Of a DNA stretch of 64,000 nucleotides, positions 8,701-18,372 are shown one piece after another. Every line of letters starts with the position of its first letter. The first letter of the stretch is position 1. The notes beneath the pieces were generated by a model. That model searched no databases, was not told the DNA's origin, and worked only from the letters and a program-made list of their open reading frames with translations. This stretch comes from Paenibacillus sp. R14(2021) (GTDB lineage: Bacteria > Bacillota > Bacilli > Paenibacillales > Paenibacillaceae). Location of the stretch: positions 1,488,001-1,552,000 of the forward strand of contig NZ_CP080269.1 in NCBI RefSeq assembly GCF_019431355.1, written 5' to 3'. Both the position numbers and the translations under genes were made by a program.

Positions 8701-9234
8701 CTACTGCGACTTCCGAAGCTTCTTCGCCTCTGCCGCGGCCGCTCGCGCGGCAATCACATCGCTGCGATCTCGCAGCGTATGCCGGTGCAGCAGCGCTTCG
8801 TCGGAATCGCTCGGCGCTCCCCATACTTTGCCCGATACGGCGGCAGCGAGCTGTAGTCGTTCCAGCAGTGCGGCATCGGTTAAGGGAATATTCATATCCG
8901 TGAACGACTCGCCGCGCTCCACGGCTGCAGCCTGCCGTGCAATCCGTGCAAGCAGCTCCTGCCCGTCAATGCCAAGTCGATCGGCTTGCGAGGCGGCAGC
9001 GAGATGCTCCAGCGACTGTTGAAACATTTTCAACGCACCCCGCTGATTGCCTCTCCGATGATGATAGGAACCGACGGCCAATTGAATGAGTCCAATCCAT
9101 GTATCGCCGAAACCGTCACCGGGATGCTCCTTCCAATACGCTTCAAGCAGCTCATGGCATTCGAAGTAATCCCGCACAGCGTGAAATTCATAGAGAAAGT
9201 GTTCATAGGCAGCTGGATACGGGCTGTTATGCAT
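8701..9234 (-). CDS. DUF309 domain-containing protein
   Basis: 177 residues. The N-terminal two thirds carry the DUF309 signature: DYFECHELLEAYWKEHPGD, then TWIGLIQLAVGSYHHRRGN and GALKMFQQSLEHL. These are small all-helical proteins of unknown function widely present in Bacillales and cyanobacteria. The conserved His, Glu and Trp residues could bind a metal, but this is not established. It is single and convergent with the carbonic anhydrase. Confidence 0.85.
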   Translation of the reverse strand: MHNSPYPAAYEHFLYEFHAVRDYFECHELLEAYWKEHPGDGFGDTWIGLIQLAVGSYHHRRGNQRGALKMFQQSLEHLAAASQADRLGIDGQELLARIARQAAAVERGESFTDMNIPLTDAALLERLQLAAAVSGKVWGAPSDSDEALLHRHTLRDRSDVIAARAAAAEAKKLRKSQ

Positions 9235-9365
9235 GCTTATCCCCCATTTCCCGCAAAATCATGCTAAAAACGAGAATGAAAACTGAAACCTTTGATTATA
9301 TTAATCGTAATTGTACAGAAAGGCAATATTGCATAACGAGCCAGATAACCAGGAGGAGAATTGCA

Positions 9366-9803
9366 ATGAAGAAAGGTTTACTCGTACTGATGGCATTCGC
9401 GTTGTTCTTTGTCGTCAGCGTCGGATCCGCAGATGCACGACCTAGAGGGGGCGGTTTCAAATCGCCAAGACAGAGCCATACGACCACACCGTCCAAGCCT
9501 GCTGATAACGTCACGAAGAGCACGAACGGAACAACAAGCGGCACGCCCAAGTCGACGACGGGTACGACCGGCCAACGCGGATTCTTCAGCGGCGGCAGCT
9601 TTATGAAAGGGCTGATGATCGGAGGCATTGCCGGTTTACTGTTTGGCGGCATCTTCGGCAATATGGGCTTCCTCGGGAATATTATCGGGTTGCTTCTCAA
9701 CGTGGCAGCCATTTATATTGTAATCGTTCTGATTGCTGGGATCTTCCGCTATTTCCGCAACAAGAACCGGCCCCAGCATCCCGATAACCGGAGAACCCAT
9801 TAA
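9366..9803 (+). CDS. Secreted or membrane-anchored Thr/Ser/Gly-rich protein of unknown function
   Basis: 145 residues. A signal peptide (MKKGLLVLMAFALFFVV...SADA) is followed by a low-complexity stretch rich in Thr, Ser, Lys and Gly. Then come a glycine-rich hydrophobic segment (GLMIGGIAGLLFGGIFGN) and a second membrane span ending in a basic tail. The layout resembles the N-terminal part of Tim44-like bacterial membrane proteins without their C-terminal domain. ATG 9366 has AGGAGGAG upstream. It abuts the YxcD-type gene, with 2 bases between them, so the two form an operon. Confidence 0.8.
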   Translation: MKKGLLVLMAFALFFVVSVGSADARPRGGGFKSPRQSHTTTPSKPADNVTKSTNGTTSGTPKSTTGTTGQRGFFSGGSFMKGLMIGGIAGLLFGGIFGNMGFLGNIIGLLLNVAAIYIVIVLIAGIFRYFRNKNRPQHPDNRRTH

Positions 9804-9805
9804 GG

Positions 9806-10084
9806 ATGCGGATCTATACGGACGAGATTATTAACGCTATATGCCTCCACATGGCAGATCGCCGCGGTGTCTCGCCGACTGACGTCGAAGTGCAGCTGTC
9901 GTGGGATGAGGAGTACGGCTTTACTGCAGAGGTATGGGTGCTTGGAAGAAGCCAGTATTTGGTGGAAGCGAATTTGCTTGAAGCCATCGAACAATATTTG
10001 TACAAACAGTATCAGCTTCGCAAGTTTCGTTCGCAGATCACGCTCGATGCAGACGAGGAATTCTGGGCGGATATCGAAGATTAA
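9806..10084 (+). CDS. YxcD-type protein (DUF2653)
   Basis: 92 residues beginning MRIYTDEIINAICLHMADRRGV, with LVEANLLEAIEQYL and ending EEFWADIED. This matches DUF2653/YxcD along its whole length. The function is unknown; members are small, acidic and cytosolic. It lies directly behind the membrane-protein gene at 9366 and in front of a terminator, so it is the last gene of a two-gene operon. Confidence 0.85.
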   Translation: MRIYTDEIINAICLHMADRRGVSPTDVEVQLSWDEEYGFTAEVWVLGRSQYLVEANLLEAIEQYLYKQYQLRKFRSQITLDADEEFWADIED

Positions 10085-10095
10085 CAGAACCTGTC

Positions 10096-10135
10096 AGGCA
10101 GGTGCAGCGGCAACGCTTTGCACCTGCCTCTTTTT
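10096..10135 (+). terminator. Terminator after the YxcD-type gene
   Basis: An 11-bp perfect stem AGGCAGGTGCA/TGCACCTGCCT is followed by CTTTTTAT on the plus strand. Confidence 0.9.
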
Positions 10136-10230
10136 ATATGTAAATATCGGAAATTGTCGAAATCCGCGCAACCTCTTTTCCCTTCTTGCGTCTAACGGTG
10201 CAGATTAGAGAGGAGTGTATCTATTCGCCC

Positions 10231-12156
10231 ATGCAAAAACGTATCAAATGGACCGCCGTTATCGCTGCCGCTCTGGCCTTGCAAGCCGGTTTAACGACGA
10301 TTGCCATCGCTGCAGTTCACGCTGCAGACAGCACGACAAATTATCGGGTCTTTCAAAACGATAGAGCGATCAAAGAATTTGTCACCATCACCAGTGCGAC
10401 CCGCTATGCCAGCACATTCGATCACGCCCATGTAGAGAAAATAGCAGGACGCGAATGGGTCTGGGATAACCTCCCAAGGTTCAAAGTTTATGAAAACGGT
10501 GTCACTTCCGCGGGACGCGAGTTTCGAACGTTGGCGGAAGCGAAGCAGTTCGCGGGAAAAGCGCGATTCGCCCAGATCCGCGATCTTGAGAAGCCGGGAT
10601 TCGTACAAGCCGCCTTCCCCAATTATCGGATGTACCAAGGCGACAATTCGGCTGGCGGCTGGATGTTCAAGACGCTTGCCGAAGCGAAGCAGGCGGCCAA
10701 GCCGTACGCCAATATTCACGTCATGGATATCGCCGGCAATCAATGGGTATGGGACAACCTCTCGCCAGCACAGGAAGACGCACAGCGCCATTCCGAACCA
10801 AAGTACATCGTGACAAAAGATGGAATTTCGCTGAGTCATACATCGTACAGCTTCCTGCTTGATGCCATACGCGCCTCAGCCCAATCACCGGGCAGTTCAG
10901 TTATGAATACGTTTACGGGACAGATCGTACATACAAATCTCCCGTCTTTCACCGTCATCCAATCGGGCAAGGCGCTTGGTGCCTATTATAGTATTTACAG
11001 CGCCATTGCCTATGCCAAAACGTTAGCCGGCGCAACGGTCGTAAAAGATGGAATACCTTGGTGGACCAACATGCCCTATTTGTCCGTTTACCAAGGCGAC
11101 ACGCTGCTGAAAACCTTCTACACGCGGAAGAGTGCCGTTCAGTATGCGGGCCAATTTACCAATTCCAGCGTGTTGACCGCTGATTTCCGCGCAATATGGA
11201 ATAATAAGAACAAGCTTCAAGTGCTCGCGTGGAACGGCGTTTCGCGCACGTCCACCATTATGGATCAAGTCAGCCGGACGCAGGGTCTGGACGTCGACTC
11301 CCCTTCCTGGTTCGAGCTCGAAGCCGCCGACGGCTCCTTCACGGATGCTTCCGACTCTGCCTTGGTGAAAACGCTTCATGCCTCCGGTATCAAGCTCACG
11401 CCGCTCGTCAGCAACCAGTTTGACAGCAAGCTGACTAGTGCGTTTCTGAGCGATCCGGCGGCGACGGGAAGGTTCATTGCATCGCTTGTTGCGAAGCTCT
11501 CCGCGCTCGGCGTCGATGGCGTAAATGTCGATTTCGAAAACCTGGCCGGCTCCGACCGTGCCCGCTATACGGCCTTTATCCGCTCCTTAACCTCAGCAGC
11601 GCATCAAGCCGGTCTTACGGTATCCATCGACCTGCCGCGCGGCGATGTAAGCTGGGATGCCAAAACCGCATATGATCACGCTTCAATGGCAGGAATTGTC
11701 GATATGATTATGATAATGGCTTATGACCAGCACTGGGCAGGCAGCGAGGATGCAGGCTCCGTCGCCGGGCTCCCGTGGGTGGAAGAAGGCGTTCGGCAGT
11801 TTCTGTCCTACGGAATTCCACGCGACAAGCTGATGCTCGGCATCCCGTTCTACGTGCGGGAATGGCGCGTGAACAGCAAGGGCAGCCTCGTAGACAGCAA
11901 AGCGATACTGATGAAGGATGTGCCGGCGCTTATTCAATCGCAAGGCGCGCAAGCCGCATTCGACGCCGCCTCCGGACAGACGAAGTATACGTACTTTGGT
12001 CAGGACGGATACACGCATATATTCTGGTCTGAGACGGCGGGTACCGTCAAAGCGCGGCTCGCCATTGCGAAGAAATATGACTTGGCCGGCCTTGCCGCCT
12101 GGCGGCTCGGCTTTGAGCAGGCTACCCTCTGGAACATGCTGCTTCAGCGGAAATAA
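10231..12156 (+). CDS. Secreted GH18-family glycoside hydrolase with N-terminal repeats
   Basis: 641 residues. A signal peptide (residues 1-30) is followed to about residue 330 by six degenerate repeats of roughly 55 to 60 residues. They are recognisable by openings such as YRVFQND, FKVYENG, YRMYQGD and LSVYQGD, and by WVWDNLP endings. They may bind the cell wall. The remainder is a GH18 catalytic barrel with LGVDGVNVDFENL, in which the Asp-x-Glu pair of the active site is present, and MIMAYDQHW. The DGVNVDFE form resembles spore-cortex or cell-wall hydrolases (YaaH/SleL type) more than chitinases. ATG 10231 is preceded by AGGAG at 15 bases, rather far; TTG 10186 is an alternative. Confidence 0.85.
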   Translation: MQKRIKWTAVIAAALALQAGLTTIAIAAVHAADSTTNYRVFQNDRAIKEFVTITSATRYASTFDHAHVEKIAGREWVWDNLPRFKVYENGVTSAGREFRTLAEAKQFAGKARFAQIRDLEKPGFVQAAFPNYRMYQGDNSAGGWMFKTLAEAKQAAKPYANIHVMDIAGNQWVWDNLSPAQEDAQRHSEPKYIVTKDGISLSHTSYSFLLDAIRASAQSPGSSVMNTFTGQIVHTNLPSFTVIQSGKALGAYYSIYSAIAYAKTLAGATVVKDGIPWWTNMPYLSVYQGDTLLKTFYTRKSAVQYAGQFTNSSVLTADFRAIWNNKNKLQVLAWNGVSRTSTIMDQVSRTQGLDVDSPSWFELEAADGSFTDASDSALVKTLHASGIKLTPLVSNQFDSKLTSAFLSDPAATGRFIASLVAKLSALGVDGVNVDFENLAGSDRARYTAFIRSLTSAAHQAGLTVSIDLPRGDVSWDAKTAYDHASMAGIVDMIMIMAYDQHWAGSEDAGSVAGLPWVEEGVRQFLSYGIPRDKLMLGIPFYVREWRVNSKGSLVDSKAILMKDVPALIQSQGAQAAFDAASGQTKYTYFGQDGYTHIFWSETAGTVKARLAIAKKYDLAGLAAWRLGFEQATLWNMLLQRK

Positions 12157-12256
12157 TGGCGCTGCTCGTCGCAGGTGGCATTCTTACCATCCGTTATGTT
12201 ATGATGTTGGGACAGCAGTACTGTAACTCAAATCATAACAGTTAGGAGAATGCAGC

Positions 12257-12601
12257 ATGTCCGAATACAAGGAAATTCAAACATTGGAAGAATGGAATGC
12301 CGCACTCGAAGGGTCCAGTACCCGTCCGCTCGTCGTGTTCAAACACAGCACGACTTGTCCGGTAAGCGCGAATGCGTACCATGAATTCACGAGCTACCTA
12401 AACAGCCCGGATGCTTCCGACGAGAACGATTACGTGCTCGTGAAAGTAATCGAGTCCCGCCCAGTATCGAATCAAATAGCGGAAGATATTTCGGTTAAGC
12501 ACGAATCACCTCAAATTATTCTGATTAAGGATAAAGCGAAATATTGGACTTCCTCGCACTGGTCCATCACGCAAGCACATATGAAGGCGGTTATGAATTA
12601 A
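12257..12601 (+). CDS. ytxJ: Bacillithiol system redox-active protein YtxJ
   Basis: 114 residues of thioredoxin fold. It has VFKHSTTCPVSANAYHEF, where one active Cys sits in the TCPVS position typical of YtxJ monothiol bacilliredoxin-like proteins. SPQIILIKDKAKYWTSSHWSIT follows, with the conserved cis-Pro strand. YtxJ is linked to bacillithiol (BSH) redox chemistry in Firmicutes; a role in de-bacillithiolation is inferred from the family. It has an AGGAG site before the ATG, is single, and is followed by a bidirectional terminator. Confidence 0.9.
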   Translation: MSEYKEIQTLEEWNAALEGSSTRPLVVFKHSTTCPVSANAYHEFTSYLNSPDASDENDYVLVKVIESRPVSNQIAEDISVKHESPQIILIKDKAKYWTSSHWSITQAHMKAVMN

Positions 12602-12620
12602 GTTTGCCGTCTCCGTAATC

Positions 12621-12666
12621 AAGGCCCCGGCCCAATCGTCCATGCGACGATTGGGCGCGGGGCCTT
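12621..12666. terminator. Bidirectional terminator between ytxJ and the GGDEF-EAL gene
   Basis: Outer stem AAGGCCCC/GGGGCCTT and inner stem CCCAATCGTC/GACGATTGGG lie between two convergent genes. Confidence 0.9.
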
Positions 12667-12675
12667 ATGTGTTGT

Positions 12676-15039
12676 CTAAGAAGACTTCTTCAGCCTGTTC
12701 CGCATCATTTCGGCGGACAGCGGCTTATCGATGTAATAGCCTTGGCCTTTATCGCAGCCCATCGCTTTGAGCCATGCGAGCTGCTCCTCCGTCTCTATAC
12801 CTTCGGCGACGACCGTCTTGCCTAGACTGTGCGTCATCGAAATCATGGTTGAGACAACCGTTCGCACGGATTCAGCCTCGACCATTTCCCCGATGAACGA
12901 GCGGTCGATTTTGATAATGGAGATCGGCAGCTGACGCAAGATACTAAGTGATGAATACCCGGTTCCAAAATCGTCGATTGCGATTTCGACGCCCATGGCG
13001 ACAAGCTCATCCAGCATCTTCAAGGTCACTTCCAGCTTATCGATGACGACGCTCTCCGTAATTTCCAAGTAGAGCTTCCTTGCCTCCAGTCCCGTTTCCT
13101 CCAAAATTCTTCTGACCTCTGCTACGAAATCCGGCTGCATGAATTGCTTGACCGACACGTTCACAGAGACGACCATCGACGGCCACCCGCCACGCTCCCA
13201 GCGCTTCGCCTCCCTGCAAGCTTCCTCCATCACCCATTGGCCAAGCCTTAGAATAAGCCCGGTCTGCTCGGCAAGCGGAATGAAGTCCGCCGGCGATACC
13301 ATGCCGTACACCTTCGAATTCCATCGAACGAGCGCCTCCGCGCCGATCGTTCTCCCGCTGCCGATATTCGTCTGCGGCTGGTACTGAATGATAAACTCGT
13401 CCTCATCCAGCGCCTTGCGTAAATTCGCTTCCATCTCGACCATCCGATTAATCGAGGAATTCAATTCCTTCGAGAAGAACCGGTACTGTCCGCCTCCTTT
13501 CGACTTGGCATGGTACATGGCGATGTCCGCATTCTTAATAATGACATCCGCCTGATTGCCGTCGCTTGGGAAGAGGCTGATGCCGACGCTCGCCGTAATA
13601 AAGAATGGGGCGCCGTGCAGGCAGACCGGTGACTCCAGCGCCTGCTGCAGCTTCTCGGCGATCCAGATGATCTCGTCATACTCGGCAGCGCCTCGGACCA
13701 GAATCATGAATTCGTCGCCGCCCGCCCGGGCAAGCCCCATATCAGGCGATAGACATTCACGAAACCGCGCGGCAATCAGCTTCAACAGCTCATCGCCGTT
13801 ATGATGCCCCAGCGTATCGTTAATAAGCTTGAAGCGATCCAGATCGACCAACAGGACGGCATCGAATTGATGGGGATGATTCTCTCGCGCTAATGCCTCC
13901 TCCAGCTCATGCTTGAACGAGATGCGATTGGGCAAGCCCGTCAGCGCATCGTAATGAGCCAAATAGTCCGTTTGACGTTCGACCGCTTTGCGCTGCGTAA
14001 TGTCGCTTAGAATCGTAAGCACGTAAGGCTCTCCATTCTCGGCAAGCGCAGCCATATCCATCAAGACGGTACGGAGCTGGCCATCTGCGCTCCACAGCGC
14101 CATCTCCTCGCCTTGCCAGCAGATATTCGGGAAATCCGCGGCATACCGGTCATGAAACCGCTGTTGGTCCGCCGGTATGAGAAACGACTCGAATACCTGC
14201 CCGTTCTGGCCTTCAAGATGGATGCCGAACATTTCCACCGCTCTGGGATTGGCCTCTAGAATACGCCCTTGCCTATCGAGAATCAGGATGGGAGCAGGCG
14301 ACAGCTGGAAGAACGCCTCGTATTTGCCGGCAAGCTGCGGCAGGAAGTCCGTGTTGATCATCATGAGGCGAATCGAGATGCCCCATACCAATACGGGAAG
14401 GCTCGTGATGATCGACGGTAATGGCAGTTGCAGACGGAAGATAGCGCAGACAGCAGCACACACTCCAAATGCGAGCATAAATAGAAGATTGGAGCGAATG
14501 AGGATGAGGAATCGGCCCTTGCTCCCCCTGTCAGCCGTTTGCTTCCAGGCCGAATAAGCGAGCGCGTTATTCGCAAGCCAGATAACGAAGGTGATCATGA
14601 CATACACCAGCCAAACGCCGCTTGGCTCGTCGAGCTTCCAATGTCCGATGACCGTAACCTGTTTGACGAAGTAATGAGGACCCTGTAAGACCGCTTGAAG
14701 CATATACACCGCAACGGGCAGCAGCGCAGCTGTGACGCCCGCTTGATACGGAATCCGATGATAGCCGCGCGTCATCGTAACATGCAGACAAAGGCTTGTT
14801 CCTGCCAGCAGCAGCGTCACCGGATATTTCACATAAGCGTACCAGTAAGCGATCGACGTCACGGGCAGGAGCATTTGGGTAAAGTCGAGGACGGACAGCA
14901 GAAATAACAGCAGCATCGCAGCGGCTGCCATTCGGTTCTCCAGCTTGCCTGGATTTCGGCGATAAATATCCACTGACGATTGAAATAGAAATAATAGCGG
15001 CGCCAGCATAAAGAGCAGATACACGTCAGCTCGCATCAT
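12676..15039 (-). CDS. Membrane-bound GGDEF-EAL c-di-GMP enzyme with PAS domain
   Basis: 787 residues. A seven-to-eight-span N-terminal sensor region (to about residue 235) is followed by a PAS domain (FQLSPAPILILDRQGRILEAN). Next is a GGDEF domain with an intact LARAGGDEFMIL signature. The last is an EAL domain with GAEALVRW, DDFGTGYSSL and EGIE motifs. It can in principle make and degrade c-di-GMP. No RxxD inhibitory site is seen before GGDEF, where SPDM occupies the place. It ends at a terminator shared with ytxJ. Two further GGDEF genes lie upstream on the same strand. Confidence 0.92.
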   Translation of the reverse strand: MMRADVYLLFMLAPLLFLFQSSVDIYRRNPGKLENRMAAAAMLLLFLLSVLDFTQMLLPVTSIAYWYAYVKYPVTLLLAGTSLCLHVTMTRGYHRIPYQAGVTAALLPVAVYMLQAVLQGPHYFVKQVTVIGHWKLDEPSGVWLVYVMITFVIWLANNALAYSAWKQTADRGSKGRFLILIRSNLLFMLAFGVCAAVCAIFRLQLPLPSIITSLPVLVWGISIRLMMINTDFLPQLAGKYEAFFQLSPAPILILDRQGRILEANPRAVEMFGIHLEGQNGQVFESFLIPADQQRFHDRYAADFPNICWQGEEMALWSADGQLRTVLMDMAALAENGEPYVLTILSDITQRKAVERQTDYLAHYDALTGLPNRISFKHELEEALARENHPHQFDAVLLVDLDRFKLINDTLGHHNGDELLKLIAARFRECLSPDMGLARAGGDEFMILVRGAAEYDEIIWIAEKLQQALESPVCLHGAPFFITASVGISLFPSDGNQADVIIKNADIAMYHAKSKGGGQYRFFSKELNSSINRMVEMEANLRKALDEDEFIIQYQPQTNIGSGRTIGAEALVRWNSKVYGMVSPADFIPLAEQTGLILRLGQWVMEEACREAKRWERGGWPSMVVSVNVSVKQFMQPDFVAEVRRILEETGLEARKLYLEITESVVIDKLEVTLKMLDELVAMGVEIAIDDFGTGYSSLSILRQLPISIIKIDRSFIGEMVEAESVRTVVSTMISMTHSLGKTVVAEGIETEEQLAWLKAMGCDKGQGYYIDKPLSAEMMRNRLKKSS

Positions 15040-15082
15040 CGATGATCAACTCCTGTTTCAGTGAGGAACAATCGGAACGAGG

Positions 15083-16174
15083 TCACCATGCGATTCGGTT
15101 CTTCCCGCTGCGCTTCGCGCGGTAGAGCGCCTCATCCGTCATACGGAAGAGGGCATCCTTATCTTCTTCCTTCAGGAGACGATGGCAGCCTATGCTGACA
15201 GTGACGCGCCTGCCGCCAAGCTCTATGATGACGGCCTGTTCGATATCAGCTCTAAGCCGTTCAAGCCATTGCTGGACAGCCCCCGTTTCCATTCCCGAGA
15301 AAATAACGGCAAATTCCTCGCCGCCGTATCGCGCCGTGAAGACGGAAGGCTCGGCGCTGGCATCGATAAGCCTACCGAGGTGGCGAAGTACGGCGTCACC
15401 CGACAAATGACCGAACGTATCGTTAATCGATTTGAAATTATCGAGATCGATCAAGGCGAGATGAAGCGGCCCACCATCATCCTGCTTTATCGCCTGCCAC
15501 AGCTTCTCTTGAAACGTCTTATGATTGTTCAAGCCGGTTAACGCATCCTTGCGGGAAATCGCATGAATGACCTGCCGCTGCTGCCGGTGCTTCTCTTCAT
15601 TAATCAGCGCCGTTTCCTCCGAGGTGATGATGCGCAAACCCCGATTCACGACAGCCAGGCAGATGAGCGTTACGAAGCAAACCAGCCCATAGCCAATCGC
15701 TTTATCATAGCTGCGGTAACCGTAAAGATAGAAATCCGTGAATGCCGTTAAGCATGCGTAAGGCACGACGGTAATGAAGCAGGCATAGGCAACTTTGCCA
15801 TATTCAAAATATAAGGTCGAAATAAGCAAAGGAAGGATCATTACGATCTGAACGCCGTGAACGCCCGGGGAATTCAAGGACAGCACGATATGGGCATAAC
15901 AGGATCCGACCGTGATGATTAAGTAGTTCTGAAACTCGCCCTTAATCTTATAGAGCAGCTCTGCAGCGATAAGAATAGCGAAAATACTTCCGCTCTGGAT
16001 GAGCACCTGGTTGCGGACATAGATGTCGATACGGTCCGGGTAATCGCGCATGACGACGGGCCAAGTCATCAGGATGCAGGCTGCGAACAAAATCCCCAAG
16101 CACCAGTAGGATATGCGCACCCTTCGGTTCCAGAATGACATATGTACAGGCGGTTCCAGAAGTCGCCGGATCAT
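15083..16174 (-). CDS. Membrane diguanylate cyclase (GGDEF)
   Basis: 363 residues. About six membrane spans fill residues 15-195, followed by a linker helix and a GGDEF domain (DALTGLNNHKTF, DNFKSINDTFGH, TARYGGEEFAVIF). The GGEEF form is catalytically competent in the family. There is no RxxD product-inhibition site. The start overlaps the stop of the next upstream gene by 4 bases, so translation is probably coupled. Confidence 0.9.
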   Translation of the reverse strand: MIRRLLEPPVHMSFWNRRVRISYWCLGILFAACILMTWPVVMRDYPDRIDIYVRNQVLIQSGSIFAILIAAELLYKIKGEFQNYLIITVGSCYAHIVLSLNSPGVHGVQIVMILPLLISTLYFEYGKVAYACFITVVPYACLTAFTDFYLYGYRSYDKAIGYGLVCFVTLICLAVVNRGLRIITSEETALINEEKHRQQRQVIHAISRKDALTGLNNHKTFQEKLWQAIKQDDGGPLHLALIDLDNFKSINDTFGHLSGDAVLRHLGRLIDASAEPSVFTARYGGEEFAVIFSGMETGAVQQWLERLRADIEQAVIIELGGRRVTVSIGCHRLLKEEDKDALFRMTDEALYRAKRSGKNRIAW

Positions 16175-17277
16175 GCAAGCACCTCCTTGTCGACTGCAGA
16201 TACGATACGGTCTTTGCCGGATTTCTTCGCTTCATACAGATACAAATCCGCTTCTCGAAATAACGCATCCTTGGACATGCCTGGACGGAAATCAGACATG
16301 CCGATGCTCACCGTAACCTTGCGATTATTGAGGATGGGAAACAGCAATCCGGCGACTTGTTCTCGAATGTCCTCCAGCAGCGCCAGGCTTTCCTTAGGCT
16401 GTTTGCCCGTCAAAATAATTGCGAATTCTTCGCCTCCAAACCTGGCGGCTACATCATCGATCGAGATGCAGTCCTTCAACACATCCGCGATATCTCGCAG
16501 CACGATGTCACCGAGATGATGGCCGCATGTATCGTTCACGCATTTGAAGTTATCGATATCAAGAACAGCCAGCTGCAGCTGCATCGATGAGCCGAACTGC
16601 TGCTCCGTCAGTGAAATCATATATTCTTGAAACGTAATATGGTTGTAGAGTCCAGTGAGATGATCGTATTTGGCTTCATTCTCGTCTGCGATGGTTTCCG
16701 CAAATGCATTCATCTCTGATCGCGCTGCCTGTTCCAGCGATTTCAGCAGCACTTGCGCCTTGGACATCATGACATGTCCAATGAGTACGGTTCCAATAAC
16801 CATATTTGTAAGCGCAACCATCTCATAGAACGTGATTTGATCCCGCAGCTGTTCCAAGAACCCATAGAACAAGCCATAGCAGAACAGCGTAAATATAGCC
16901 GCAAACCTCAGCTTCAGACGATCGAAATAAAACAGTGATACGATAATCGGAAAATCAAGCGCAGCATAAAGCCCCTTAACGGTCGAGCCGAACGCTAGCA
17001 TAATAACGAGGCCGAAAGCAAATCCGACGCCGATCAGGAAGAAGTCATAATACGGCTTCATGACCCGATAGAGTATTTCGGATAGCAGCAGGCAGGCGAA
17101 CAGAACGAAGAATGCGGTTTCAAGCCCAGGCGGAAACAAAGCTCCCGACCAGTCGTCCGGATACAAACGAAGCAAATGAATAACTTCTCCCGTCAGCAGC
17201 ATAAGTCCGGCTATCATCCAGTAGAAATACAGCACCCTGCGATTCCAAGTGTGGTTCTCAATCGAGGAGGCATTCAT
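16171..17277 (-). CDS. Membrane diguanylate cyclase (GGDEF), paralogue of its neighbour
   Basis: 368 residues with the same plan as the downstream gene: six predicted spans, a helix and a GGDEF domain (DHLTGLYNHITF, DNFKCVNDTCGH, AARFGGEEFAIIL). It is likely a tandem duplicate, since size, topology and the N-terminal WNRRV.YFYW motif agree. The RxxD site is absent, with SIDD in its place. It overlaps the next gene by 4 bases (16171-16174). Confidence 0.9.
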   Translation of the reverse strand: MNASSIENHTWNRRVLYFYWMIAGLMLLTGEVIHLLRLYPDDWSGALFPPGLETAFFVLFACLLLSEILYRVMKPYYDFFLIGVGFAFGLVIMLAFGSTVKGLYAALDFPIIVSLFYFDRLKLRFAAIFTLFCYGLFYGFLEQLRDQITFYEMVALTNMVIGTVLIGHVMMSKAQVLLKSLEQAARSEMNAFAETIADENEAKYDHLTGLYNHITFQEYMISLTEQQFGSSMQLQLAVLDIDNFKCVNDTCGHHLGDIVLRDIADVLKDCISIDDVAARFGGEEFAIILTGKQPKESLALLEDIREQVAGLLFPILNNRKVTVSIGMSDFRPGMSKDALFREADLYLYEAKKSGKDRIVSAVDKEVLA

Positions 17278-17571
17278 AGCTGATCACCGCTTTGCGATTA
17301 TTTAACTGCCGTTATACAAGGATTGAATACAAGGACTATAGACCTAAAATCAATAGATAATCACGCTATACGCTAAATTATACCGTTTACTCTCTATTTT
17401 TCAACGATAATTTACATATGTATTTTAGTTATATAGGCCTATTTTCATATAAACCCTAAAAAAACATATTAGCAGTTACGAATAATGCTGCATCTCATAG
17501 CACGACAAAAGCCTCATTCCCCTATAAGGAATCAGGCATTCTTCGTATTGGTAGGGTCCTTGGTTTTCCCC
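17278..17571. other. AT-rich intergenic region
   Basis: This is AT-rich DNA between the divergence zone of the diguanylate cyclase pair and the ABC operon. Apart from the terminator at 17511-17537 I see no gene and no clear promoter. Confidence 0.5.
17511..17537 (-). terminator. Terminator after the SsuABC/TauABC-like operon
   Basis: GCCT-x-ATTCC pairs with GGAAT-x-AGGC around a short loop, and TTTTG follows on the minus strand. It is 35 bases past the permease stop. Confidence 0.6.
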
Positions 17572-18372
17572 TCATCGACCGTGATGATATCGCTTCCGCG
17601 CAATCCGTTCCAGCACATTAACACCGCCATAAAGCACGATCGACATGAGCGCCAGCAGCGCAATGCTAACCATGACCAAATTCATTTGGAACACTTGCCC
17701 GCCATAGATAATCAGATAGCCAAGCCCAGCTTTCGAGGACAGGAATTCGCCCATAATGACGCCGACGAGCGTTAAACCGACGTTGACCTTCAGCGTCGCG
17801 ATGAAATGCGGCACGCTCGCGGGCAGCAGCACCATACGCAGCATCTGCAGCTTGGTCGCGCCGAACGATTCCATGAGCTTCAGCTTGCTGCGGCTGATCT
17901 CCTTGAACCCGTTCTCGATCATGACAATGGTCACGATAACGGAAATCGCGACCGCCATCCCATACACCGAATATTCATTGCCCAGCCACATGAAGAAAAT
18001 CGGCCCCAAAGCCACCTTCGGCAGTGCATTCAGCACGATCATATACGGCTCAAGCACGTTCGACGCGAACGTCGACCACCAGAACAGGACGGCGATCGCC
18101 GTTCCCGCCGTCATTGACACGGCGATGCCAACGAGCGTCTCTTGGCCTGTAATCCACGCGTGCCGGAACAGGTTGCCTTCCATCGCCAGCTCGCGAAACG
18201 AGCTCCACAGCTGGGACGGCTTGCTCGTGAGCATGGAATCGACCCATGCCCATCTTGCCGCAAGCTCCCATAGGACGAGAAACGCTGCAAGAAGCGAAAG
18301 CCGAGTCAGCCAAATTATCCACCGCCTGCGCCTCTCGGCGCGAAGATAGCGTTCATAGAGCGGTGTCGACAT
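17572..18372 (-). CDS. ABC transporter permease, SsuC/TauC type
   Basis: 266 residues with about six spans. It has the inner-membrane permease loop LNALPKVALGPIFFMWLG...SKLKLMESFGATKLQML, the EAA-type motif that contacts the ATPase. The family imports sulfonates, taurine, nitrate or pyrimidine precursors; the substrate here is not determined. It overlaps the ATPase gene by 20 bases and is the last gene of a three-gene operon (binding protein, ATPase, permease). Confidence 0.9.
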   Translation of the reverse strand: MSTPLYERYLRAERRRRWIIWLTRLSLLAAFLVLWELAARWAWVDSMLTSKPSQLWSSFRELAMEGNLFRHAWITGQETLVGIAVSMTAGTAIAVLFWWSTFASNVLEPYMIVLNALPKVALGPIFFMWLGNEYSVYGMAVAISVIVTIVMIENGFKEISRSKLKLMESFGATKLQMLRMVLLPASVPHFIATLKVNVGLTLVGVIMGEFLSSKAGLGYLIIYGGQVFQMNLVMVSIALLALMSIVLYGGVNVLERIARKRYHHGR

